Source of the DNA: Nocardiopsis sp. CC223A
Lineage (GTDB): Bacteria; Actinomycetota; Actinomycetes; Streptosporangiales; Streptosporangiaceae
DNA: 44,021 bases
Reading direction: 5' to 3'
Assembly: GCF_030766825.1 (NCBI RefSeq)
Contig: NZ_JASFDV010000062.1
Span: 1 to 44,021, forward strand
The notes beneath the pieces are model-generated. The model was not told where the DNA came from. It did no database searches and saw nothing but the letters and a program-made list of their open reading frames with translations. Numbering within the stretch: the stretch's first letter is position 1; the number at the start of each line of letters is the position of its first letter. Shown one piece after another: positions 1 through 6,172 of the stretch. Both the position numbers and the translations under genes were made by a program.

Positions 1-1
1 G

Positions 2-259
2 CCGGAGCCGGGCCAGGGGGGCGCCGCACGGTCCCGTCCCACCGCGCTCCCGGGGCCGATGGACCGGCCGCGAATGCCCGCCGCGGACCTCGCCCGGCGG
101 CTGCTCGTCTTCCCCCAGCCCGTCCGCTTCCTGGCGATCGCCGTCACGGCCACGCTATGGGACCCGCGGGTCTCCTTCGTCACCCTCATCGTCGGCTGCG
201 CCATCGCCATCACCACCGCGCTCGTCGATCCCGGCACGGCCCACGGCGGGCGACGGTGA
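2..259 (+). CDS. CDP-alcohol phosphatidyltransferase-like protein, C-terminal end (partial)
   Basis: The frame is open from the left edge of the window, so only the last 85 codons are seen; the internal ATG at 59 is probably not the start. The visible part holds two hydrophobic stretches (from about LLVFPQPVRFLAIAVTATL to VSFVTLIVGCAIAITTAL) with a short polar turn, which resembles the last two membrane helices of CDP-alcohol phosphatidyltransferases. The catalytic motif would lie upstream and cannot be checked. Its stop overlaps the next start in GTGA at 256-259, so the two are translationally coupled. In related actinobacteria a domain of this type is, as I recall, often fused to DUF5941, which is the very next gene here. 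Family assignment is inference from context and hydrophobicity. Confidence 0.55.
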   Translation, partial: PEPGQGGAARSRPTALPGPMDRPRMPAADLARRLLVFPQPVRFLAIAVTATLWDPRVSFVTLIVGCAIAITTALVDPGTAHGGRR

Positions 260-969
260 ACGGGACACCGGGCTCCGCGGACGCCCTCGGGACCGGCCCG
301 GACCTGCGCGGGCTCCGTGACGACGGTCACCTCTGCCGCCTGCCGGGGCGCATCGCCCCGGGCCTGATACCGCCGCTCCCGACCGCGGTTGCGGCGGCCC
401 TGATCGTCCTCGTCCTGTCGGCGGCGGACCGCGGACATCCGGCAGGCATTACCCTGTTCGCACCGGTCGCTGCCCTGCTCCTGGCCGGAACGGCCTCGGG
501 TCACCCCCACGACGGACGGTTCGACCGACTCGTTCCGCCCGTTCTGCGCGTCATGGAGTACGCGTACCTGATGGCGGTGGGGCTCGCGTCCGGTGTACCC
601 GGTCCTCTGGTGTTCGTACTCTTGATGACGGTCGCCTGTCACCACCGTGACGACGCCGCCCGGCCCGCGGTCGGCGCGGCCAGGTCGCCGCGGATGCGCG
701 CGGCCGCCCTCGGCTGGGACGGGCGCATGCTCGTCATCGCGGCGGGGAGCGCACTGCACGTGCTCACCCCGGTCTACGGCATACTCGCCGGATACCTGGC
801 GGCACTGTTCGTCACCGAGGCGGTGCGCACCTGGAGTGCCACGCCGGTGGCCGACGTGCTCCCGGCCGGCGCCGTCCCCGAAGACGGCGCCGGGCCCGGA
901 CACCCCCGGCCCGGGTACGGCCTGGAAGGCGACCCTGCACCGGTCGCCGGAACGAACGGGGAGGCGTAG
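256..969 (+). CDS. DUF5941-type membrane protein
   Basis: This 237-residue integral membrane protein starts at GTG 256, which overlaps the previous stop (GTGA); an upstream in-frame start at 157 would lie inside the preceding gene. Its pattern matches what I remember of DUF5941: a polar start with LRGLRDDGHL, hydrophobic segments at about residues 36-55 and 62-77, the conserved block SGHPHDGRFDRLVPPVLRV followed by a helix, HHRDD, and ALGWDGRMLVI leading into a last helix pair. The function of the domain is unknown. DUF5941 usually travels with nucleotidyltransferase and CDP-alcohol phosphatidyltransferase genes, and it does so here. The C-terminal 45 residues are polar and Pro/Gly-rich. The next gene starts 30 bases downstream behind a strong AAGGAGG. 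Confidence 0.7.
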   Translation: MNGTPGSADALGTGPDLRGLRDDGHLCRLPGRIAPGLIPPLPTAVAAALIVLVLSAADRGHPAGITLFAPVAALLLAGTASGHPHDGRFDRLVPPVLRVMEYAYLMAVGLASGVPGPLVFVLLMTVACHHRDDAARPAVGAARSPRMRAAALGWDGRMLVIAAGSALHVLTPVYGILAGYLAALFVTEAVRTWSATPVADVLPAGAVPEDGAGPGHPRPGYGLEGDPAPVAGTNGEA

Positions 970-999
970 AACCTCCCCGCTAAGGAGGAACACGCCCGC

Positions 1000-1731
1000 A
1001 TGCTCGGAATGGTTCTCGCCGCAGGCGCGGGGCGGCGTCTGCGCCCCTACACCGACACGCTGCCCAAGGCCCTGGTGCCCGTCGACGGTGAGACGACCAT
1101 CATGGACATCTCGCTGCGCAACCTGGCCGCGGCCGGGCTGACCGACGTGGTCGTCGTCGTGGGTTACCGCGCGGAGGCCGTCGAGGCCCGCAAGGAGGCG
1201 CTGGAGGAGCGCCACGGCGTGAAGCTCACCCTCAGCTACAACGACAAGGCCGAGGAGTGGAACAACGCCTACTCCCTGTGGACCGCGCGCGAGTTCTTCT
1301 CCGAGGGCGTCCTCCTCGTCAACGGTGACACCGTGCACCCGGTGAGCGTCGAGGAAACGCTACTCGCCGCCAGGGGTCCGGAACTCCTCCTCGCGGTGGA
1401 CAACGTGAAAAGTCTCGCCGACGAGGAGATGAAGGTGACCCTCGACGAGAACGGTCACCTCGCCACCATCACCAAGCTCATGGACCCGGCCACCGCCGCC
1501 GGCGAGTACATCGGCGCCACCCTCCTGGAGGGCTCCCTGGACGCCCGCCTCGCCGACGCGCTCAAGGCCACCTGGGAGAGGGACCCCCAGCTCTACTACG
1601 AGGACGGCTACCAGGAGCTCGTCCGCCGCGGCGAGAAGGTCTCCATCGCCCCCATCGGCCGGGTGGACTGGGTCGAGGTCGACGACCACGACGACCTCGC
1701 CAAGGCTCGGGGGATCGCGTGCCTCTACTAG
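1000..1731 (+). CDS. NTP-dependent (probably CTP) nucleotidyltransferase, LicC/phosphocholine cytidylyltransferase-like
   Basis: A 243-residue GT-A-like nucleotidyltransferase. The N-terminus shows the family signature LAAGAGRRLRPYT followed by LPKALVPV, where the G-rich loop and the Lys bind the nucleotide. The segment YNDKAEEWNNAYSLW is typical of LicC-like CTP:phosphocholine cytidylyltransferases, and VNGDT is the metal-binding Asp region. DWVEVDDHDDL near the end is the second acidic motif. These enzymes join CTP (or UTP) to a phosphorylated alcohol or sugar, releasing pyrophosphate. With a polyol-phosphate dehydrogenase and CDP-alcohol transferase downstream, the likely product is a CDP-activated polyol. 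It is cytosolic. The start ATG sits 11 bases after AAGGAGG (982-988). The natural substrate cannot be read from the sequence. Confidence 0.82.
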   Translation: MLGMVLAAGAGRRLRPYTDTLPKALVPVDGETTIMDISLRNLAAAGLTDVVVVVGYRAEAVEARKEALEERHGVKLTLSYNDKAEEWNNAYSLWTAREFFSEGVLLVNGDTVHPVSVEETLLAARGPELLLAVDNVKSLADEEMKVTLDENGHLATITKLMDPATAAGEYIGATLLEGSLDARLADALKATWERDPQLYYEDGYQELVRRGEKVSIAPIGRVDWVEVDDHDDLAKARGIACLY

Positions 1732-2786
1732 CCCGCATGCTGCCCTCGCCGGTGGCCATCGACGTCCGGCGCGGGGCCATCGCCTCGCTCGGCTCGGTGC
1801 TCGCCGACCGGCGCATCGCCAACGAGGGCCGGATCGCCGTCGCGGTCGGCCCCGGCCAGGGGGAACAGATCGCCGCCGACCTCGACCTGCCGCACTGTGA
1901 GGTGTTCCGGGTCGAGGAGGGCACCGTCGACGCCGCCAACGAGTTGGGCAGGAAGCTCCGCTCCGGCGCCTACGAGGCGGTCGCGGGGATCGGCGGTGGC
2001 AAGACCATCGACGTCACCAAGTTCGCCGCCACCATGGCCGGCATCCCGATGGTGGCGGTCGCCACCAACCTGGCGCACGACGGCATCGCCTCCCCGGTGA
2101 GCTCCCTGGAGCACGAGGGCGGCAAGCCCTCCATCGGGGTCACCATGCCCATCGCCGTCGTCATCGACGTGGACTACGTCCGGGCCGCGCCCCCCCACCT
2201 GGTGCGCTCGGGCATCGGCGACGTGGTCAGCAACATCTCGGCCATCGAGGACTGGGAACTGGCCGGGCGGATCAACGGCGAGCCGGTCGACGGCATGGCC
2301 GTCACCTTCGCCCGGGTCGCCGCCGAGGCGGTCCTGCACCGGCCCGACTCGATCGACTCCGAGGCGTTCCTCACGGTCCTGGCCGAGGGCCTGGTCCTGT
2401 CCGGGATGGCCATGTCGGTCGCCGGGTCCAGCCGGCCCGCCAGCGGCGCCTGCCACGAGATCCTGCACGCCGTCACCCAGCTCCACCCGGGCAAGGGCAA
2501 CCACGGCGAGCTGGCCGGACTGGGCGCGCTGTACGCGTCCTTCCTGCGGGTCCGCCACCTGGGCTGGTCCGAGGCGCGGATGGGCGAGATCCGGGACTGC
2601 CTGGTCCGCCACGGGCTGCCCGTGGTGCCCTCCGACGTCGGCCTCGACGAGGAGGCGTTCGCGCGGGCCGTGGCGCACGCCCCGGACACCCGCCCCGGCA
2701 GGTTCACCATTCTTGAGCACCTCGGCCTGTCCGAGGGCGAGATCGGACGGAGCGTCGCCGACTATGTCAAGACCGTCGGTCGCTGA
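1719..2786 (+). CDS. sn-glycerol-1-phosphate dehydrogenase-like iron/zinc alcohol dehydrogenase (EgsA/AraM family)
   Basis: A 355-residue cytosolic dehydrogenase of the glycerol-1-phosphate dehydrogenase branch of the iron-containing/dehydroquinate-synthase-like superfamily. The NAD(P) loop is GIGGGKTIDVTKFAA (about residues 89-103). VATNLAHDGIASPVSS and SGIGDVVSNISAIEDW follow, then the metal-ligand regions SRPASGACHEILHAV and GNHGELAGLGALYASF. The family reduces dihydroxyacetone phosphate to sn-glycerol 1-phosphate: the archaeal lipid backbone, and in Bacillus the precursor of heptaprenylglyceryl phosphate. GTG 1719 overlaps the previous gene by 13 bases; ATG 1737 (residue 7) is an equally possible start. 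The neighbours suggest the product is activated with CTP and transferred by the membrane enzyme encoded next. Other polyol phosphates are possible substrates. Confidence 0.8.
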   Translation: MPLLARMLPSPVAIDVRRGAIASLGSVLADRRIANEGRIAVAVGPGQGEQIAADLDLPHCEVFRVEEGTVDAANELGRKLRSGAYEAVAGIGGGKTIDVTKFAATMAGIPMVAVATNLAHDGIASPVSSLEHEGGKPSIGVTMPIAVVIDVDYVRAAPPHLVRSGIGDVVSNISAIEDWELAGRINGEPVDGMAVTFARVAAEAVLHRPDSIDSEAFLTVLAEGLVLSGMAMSVAGSSRPASGACHEILHAVTQLHPGKGNHGELAGLGALYASFLRVRHLGWSEARMGEIRDCLVRHGLPVVPSDVGLDEEAFARAVAHAPDTRPGRFTILEHLGLSEGEIGRSVADYVKTVGR

Positions 2787-3534
2787 GGTCCGCGCGGGCG
2801 GCCAGCCCGCGGGGATCAAGGAGCGCACGAACGAGGAGCACTGGGCGGGCCGTCTCTACATGAGGGACATCTCGCCCTACGTCAGCACCTTCTTCGTCCG
2901 GCTGGGCGTGCCGCCGAACCCCATCACCTACCTGATGATGGCGTTCGGCGTCCTGGCCGGCGTGGTGGTCGCCTTCGGCGGCCTGTGGTCGGCGCTGGTC
3001 GCCGCCCTGCTGATCCAGGTCTACCTGCTGCTGGACTGCTCCGACGGCGAGGTCGCCCGGTACACCGGCCGCACCAGCGTCACCGGGATCTACCTGGACC
3101 GGATCGGGCACTACGTGGCCGAGATCGCCCTGCTCATCGGCCTGGGCGTGCGCGCCCAGGGCGGGTGGGAGCCGGGCGGCTGGGTGATCCTGGGCATGGC
3201 CGGTGCGATCGGGGTGGCCCTCATCAAGGCCGAGACCGACAACGTGGTGGTGGCCCGCGCCAAGGCGGGGCTGCCGGAGAAGGTGACCGACGAGGCGATG
3301 CGACCGCGCTCGTCCGGGCTGAGCCTGGCCCGGCGGCTGGCGTCCGCGCTCAAGGTGCACCGGCTGATCCAGGCCGTCGAGCTGTCCCTGATCGTCGTGG
3401 TGGCCGCGGTGGCGGACCTGTTCCTGGGCGACCTGCTCGCCACGCGGGTCCTCGTCATCGCCTGCGCCGCGGTGGCGGCGCTGATGAGCGTCGCGCACTT
3501 CGTCAGCGTGGTCGCCTCGCGCCGCCTCGAATAA
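2764..3534 (+). CDS. CDP-alcohol phosphatidyltransferase family membrane enzyme
   Basis: A 256-residue integral membrane protein. ATG 2764 gives a sensible start (MSRPSVAEVRAGG) overlapping the upstream gene by 23 bases; a start at 2713 would overlap by 74. The family motif is visible at about residues 95-120: D-C-S-DGEVAR, then eight residues, G, I-Y-L-D, R-I-G-H. It fits DxxDGxxARx8Gx3Dx3D except that the last Asp, normally the catalytic base, is His. The preceding amphipathic stretch (EEHWAGRLYMRDISPY) and helices at about 52-85, 120-150 and two near the C-terminus fit the fold. The enzymes move a phospho-alcohol from a CDP carrier to an acceptor hydroxyl. The acceptor here is unknown. It is the last gene before a terminator at 3559. 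Confidence 0.82.
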   Translation: MSRPSVAEVRAGGQPAGIKERTNEEHWAGRLYMRDISPYVSTFFVRLGVPPNPITYLMMAFGVLAGVVVAFGGLWSALVAALLIQVYLLLDCSDGEVARYTGRTSVTGIYLDRIGHYVAEIALLIGLGVRAQGGWEPGGWVILGMAGAIGVALIKAETDNVVVARAKAGLPEKVTDEAMRPRSSGLSLARRLASALKVHRLIQAVELSLIVVVAAVADLFLGDLLATRVLVIACAAVAALMSVAHFVSVVASRRLE

Positions 3535-3558
3535 CGCGTCGATGACGTTCGCGTCACA

Positions 3559-3596
3559 TACGGGGCCGTGGTCCTTACCCTGTCCGCGGCCCCGTA
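3559..3596 (+). terminator. Rho-independent-like terminator after the CDP-alcohol operon
   Basis: A 10-bp perfect stem (TACGGGGCCG with CGGCCCCGTA) and an 18-base loop is followed at 3603-3613 by a T-rich run, GGCTTTTATTCTTT. It separates the operon at 2-3534 from the glycosyltransferase at 3691, which therefore probably has its own promoter in 3600-3690. Confidence 0.6.
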
Positions 3597-3690
3597 CACC
3601 GGGCTTTTATTCTTTCGTTAGCCTGTTCCTGCGAATGTCGGTCTTCGTCAACCTGCAAGAAGCCTGTCGTCCACTGATACGGTCCCGAAT

Positions 3691-4653
3691 ATGACCACAC
3701 CCGTGATTCCGCCCCGGACCGAGGGGTCCGTGACGGAGGTCTCCCGAGGGCCCAGAGCCGAACGGAGCCGTCCCCAGGTGTCCGGTGCCAGCAAGCCCAC
3801 CCTCTCCTGCGTTCTGCTCACCATGGGCAACCGCCCGGCCGAGCTGCGCCGCGCCATCACCAGCGTGTTCGAGCAGGAGGGCGCCGACGTCGAGGTCGTC
3901 GTCGTGGGCAACGGCGCCGACCTGCCGGAGCTGCCCGAAGGTGTGGTCACCGTCCGGCTGCCGGAGAACGTGGGCATCCCCGAGGGCCGCAACCACGGGG
4001 TGCGCGCCACGCAGGGCGACGTGATCCTCTTCCTGGACGACGACGGCTGGTACCGCTCCACCGACCTGGCCCGGCACGTGCGCGAGCGGTTCGCCGCCGA
4101 GCCGACCCTGGGCGCCCTGTCCTTCCGCATCGCCGACCCGGACGGCGGCCCCGACCAGCGCCGCCACGTGCCGCGGCTGCGGGTGGGCGACTCCCGACGC
4201 TCCAGCGTGGTCACCACGTTCCTGGGCGGCGCCAGCGCGGTCCGCCGCACCGCGTTCGAGGCGGGCGGCGGCCTGCCGGGCGACTTCTTCTACGCCCACG
4301 AGGAGACCGACCTCGCCTGGCGGATCATGGACGCCGGGTACACCATCGAGTACGACGCCGACGCGGTCATGTACCACCCGGCGGTCGCCCCGACCCGGCA
4401 CGAGAACTTCTACCGGCTCAACGCCCGCAACCGGGTGTGGCTGGCCCGCCGCAACCTGCCCTGGCCGCTGGCCTTCGCCTACCTGGCCACCTGGGTGGCC
4501 CTGACCGTGCTCCGCGAGCGCGACCGCGCCTCCCTCAGGTCCTGGTTCGCCGGCTTCCGCGAGGGCTGGCGCGAGGACCCCGGCCCGCGCACCCCGATCC
4601 GCTGGGCCACCGCCTGGCGCATGACCCGCGCCGGCCGCCCCCCGATCATCTGA
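3691..4653 (+). CDS. Family 2 glycosyltransferase
   Basis: A 320-residue cytosolic or peripheral GT-A glycosyltransferase. After about 30 polar residues the fold begins with LSCVLLTMGNRPAELRRAI. PENVGIPEGRNHGVRAT and FLDDDGWY (the metal/nucleotide-binding DxD region) follow, then FLGGASAVRR and the acceptor-side motif YAHEETDLAWRIMDAG, in which E-T-D corresponds to the family's ED motif. The C-terminal part (RNRVWLARRNLPWPL then a hydrophobic stretch) is typical of rhamnosyl/galactosyl-type GT2 enzymes that act on lipid-linked or polymer acceptors. It sits just after the CDP-alcohol operon but behind a terminator. It may glycosylate that pathway's product; the donor sugar cannot be told. A strong hairpin follows the stop. 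Confidence 0.85.
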   Translation: MTTPVIPPRTEGSVTEVSRGPRAERSRPQVSGASKPTLSCVLLTMGNRPAELRRAITSVFEQEGADVEVVVVGNGADLPELPEGVVTVRLPENVGIPEGRNHGVRATQGDVILFLDDDGWYRSTDLARHVRERFAAEPTLGALSFRIADPDGGPDQRRHVPRLRVGDSRRSSVVTTFLGGASAVRRTAFEAGGGLPGDFFYAHEETDLAWRIMDAGYTIEYDADAVMYHPAVAPTRHENFYRLNARNRVWLARRNLPWPLAFAYLATWVALTVLRERDRASLRSWFAGFREGWREDPGPRTPIRWATAWRMTRAGRPPII

Positions 4654-4656
4654 CCC

Positions 4657-4704
4657 GTGTGAGGCGGGGCAGGACGCCTTCGGGCGTCCCGCCCCGCCTC
4701 ACAC
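4657..4704. terminator. Strong bidirectional hairpin terminator
   Basis: The two 22-base arms (4657-4678 and 4683-4704) pair perfectly except for one A-C mismatch (4671/4690), around a TTCG tetraloop at 4679-4682. There is no T-run. It lies directly after the glycosyltransferase stop on the + strand. Its right arm includes the stop codon of the - strand gene ending at 4699, so it can serve both convergent transcripts. Confidence 0.75.
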
Positions 4705-4959
4705 GATCGGCCACAGCGCGACCTGCACGATCACGATCTCCCGCAGGTGCCGGGCCACGATGAACTTGAAGAACCCCATATCGTCGCCGAGCGGGAACTC
4801 ACGTAGACCTCCCGACCGGTCGTGCGGTCTGTCGGCCTGGTCGGCGTCGGCGCCCAAGGCGGTCAGCTCGGTGGCCGGCCGCTCGATCTCGGCCACCGCC
4901 CCGGCGGGCAGCCCTGCGGCGAGATCGGGCGGCTCGAAGCACCGGGTCCGGTCGTTCAC
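4699..4959 (-). CDS. Small RelE/ParE-like protein, probable toxin partner
   Basis: An 86-residue protein starting at GTG 4959, overlapping the stop of the upstream DUF6247 gene (GTGA at 4956-4959), so translation is coupled. The layout fits small RelE/ParE-fold toxins: an N-terminal helical half with L-P-A-G-A-V-A-E-I-E, an acidic turn DADQADRPHDRSGG, then GLREFPLG and the strand pair FFKFIVARHLREIVIVQVALW, in which the Arg residues would be the RNA-contacting or basic ones. No catalytic residue can be fixed with certainty. Pairing with DUF6247 suggests a toxin-antitoxin-like module with DUF6247 as the possible antitoxin. Because the partner is frameshifted, coupling may be disturbed in this strain. 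The assignment is from pattern and context only. Confidence 0.5.
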   Translation of the reverse strand: MNDRTRCFEPPDLAAGLPAGAVAEIERPATELTALGADADQADRPHDRSGGLREFPLGDDMGFFKFIVARHLREIVIVQVALWPIV

Positions 4960-5308
4960 CCGTCAAGCCTGGCATCAGCCCAGGCCTGGATGCGGGAGGT
5001 CTCCGAAATCGCCTCTTCGGTATCGGGGGAGCCCGAGTCGACCAGGGCGAGGAGTTCGTTCTGGCGGCGCGCCACCGCCGGGTGACGTTCGACCTCGATG
5101 AACCGGGCCCAGGAGCGGCAGAACAGCCACAGCGGGCCGACGCTCTCGCTGGTCAGGGCCCGAGTGCCGGCCTCTCGAAGCCTGCGGTCGAAATCGGCCG
5201 CCTGCGAGGGGCGATCCGGGTCAGGGCATCGCGCAGCGCCGCCGGTGTCTGCTCGGGCCTGCGGATCGTCGGCTCGTCGGAGTCCCAGGCCACGGGCTGT
5301 TCGGACAT
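4956..5308 (-). pseudogene. DUF6247 family protein, frameshifted (putative antitoxin)
   Basis: Reading leftward from ATG 5308 (preceded by TAGGAG), the protein begins MSEQPVAWDSDEPTIRRPEQ, continues TPAALRDALTRIAP, and then hits a stop about 19 codons later. The neighbouring frame continues the same protein from SQAADFDRRLREAGTRAL through LWLFCRSWARFIEVERH to ADARLDG and a stop at 4956. The join falls at a run of four C on the coding strand (5208-5211). One extra C would read I-A-P-S-Q-A-A-D-F-D and restore a single frame of about 117 residues. DUF6247 proteins are small actinobacterial proteins often paired with RelE-like genes. This could be a true inactivation, a slippery tract or a sequencing error. 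Confidence 0.6.
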
Positions 5309-5340
5309 CGCTGCTCCTACCCATGTGACGGCCGGTGATC

Positions 5341-5376
5341 TATGCGGATTCGATCTGGACAGATCGAATCCGCATA
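5341..5376. promoter_or_regulatory. Perfect 16-bp inverted repeat, candidate operator of the toxin-antitoxin-like pair
   Basis: TATGCGGATTCGATCT (5341-5356) and its exact reverse complement (5361-5376) flank GGAC. It lies 32 bases upstream of the DUF6247 start on the - strand, where an autoregulatory operator would be expected. It is markedly richer in A/T than its surroundings and has no T-run, which argues against a terminator. Confidence 0.45.
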
Positions 5377-5408
5377 TCCAAAACAGCCCGTGCCGCGCTG
5401 AACACGAT

Positions 5409-5434
5409 GAAGGGCCCCTCGCGAGGGGCCCTTC
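5409..5434. terminator. Hairpin terminator after the nitroreductase gene
   Basis: A 12-bp perfect stem GAAGGGCCCCTC / GAGGGGCCCTTC with a two-base centre lies 43 bases beyond the nitroreductase stop (- strand). The sequence is nearly palindromic, so it could act in both directions. It separates the nitroreductase from the toxin-antitoxin-like genes. Confidence 0.6.
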
Positions 5435-5476
5435 GCTCTCTTCCCGGCCGGGTGGCGGACCGGCCGGGGCACGGGA

Positions 5477-6079
5477 TCAGACCTCGGTGACGACGGCGTC
5501 CCGCTCCAGGCGCGGCAGGCGGTCGAACCAGGCGTCCGGCCCGGGGCGCCCGACGTTCATCACCACGACCGGGCGCAGCGGCGAGTCCGCGCCGAAGAAC
5601 TCCGTGCGCACGCCCTCGGCGTCGAAGCCGGTCATCGGGCCGGCGGCCAGTCCGGCCGCGCGCACGCCCACGATCAGGTAGGCGATCTGGAGGAAGGCGT
5701 TCTTGACGGCCATGTCCTCGCGGGCCTCGACCGGCATCTGCGCGAAGTCGTCGCGGGCGGCCGGCGCCACCGGGAAGGTCGTCGGGAAGTTCTCGTGGAA
5801 GTCGGTGTCCGCGGACAGGATGAGCGTCAGCGGGGCCGCCGCGGTCTTGGGCGCGTTGTTGCCCGACATGTGCGGGACCAGGCGCTCGCGGGCCTCGGGG
5901 GAACGGACCGCGGTCACGCGCAGCGACTGTAGGTTCATCGCGGTGGGGCCGTACTTGACCAGCTCGTAGATCTCGGCGAGCTGCTCCGGGGCGACCGGCT
6001 CGTCGGTGAAGGAGTTGGCGGTGCGGGCGGCCCGGAACAGCAGGTCCTGGGCGTCCTTGTCGAGCAGCAACTGGGTCAT
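5477..6079 (-). CDS. Nitroreductase family protein, malonic semialdehyde reductase (RutE)-like
   Basis: A 200-residue FMN-dependent NAD(P)H oxidoreductase. The chosen start is ATG 6079 (MTQLLLDKDAQDLLF), preceded by GAGG; the frame extends upstream to 6148 without a ribosome site. Features of the RutE/HadB-like branch are LFRAARTANSFTDEPV at the start, LVKYGPTAMNLQSLRV for FMN binding, then SPEARERLVPHMSGNN, APLTLILSADTDFHE and GLAAGPMTGFDAEGV. Members reduce malonic semialdehyde from pyrimidine breakdown, or quinones and nitro compounds; none of the other rut genes is near. It is probably transcribed alone, ending at the hairpin 5409-5434. The family is clear but the physiological substrate is not. 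Confidence 0.85.
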   Translation of the reverse strand: MTQLLLDKDAQDLLFRAARTANSFTDEPVAPEQLAEIYELVKYGPTAMNLQSLRVTAVRSPEARERLVPHMSGNNAPKTAAAPLTLILSADTDFHENFPTTFPVAPAARDDFAQMPVEAREDMAVKNAFLQIAYLIVGVRAAGLAAGPMTGFDAEGVRTEFFGADSPLRPVVVMNVGRPGPDAWFDRLPRLERDAVVTEV

Positions 6080-6172
6080 GGCCGTACCTCGGTCGGTCGT
6101 GGGGTGTGACCGGCGGGAACGCCCGCCGGCCGGTACACCCGCACCCAACCTCCTTGACTGGGAAGATATTTC

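Noticed and set aside
3607..4401. A 264-codon - strand frame opposite the GT2 gene
   Set aside because: It is antisense to a gene with clear GT2 motifs and has the Gly/Val/His/Arg composition of a shadow frame.
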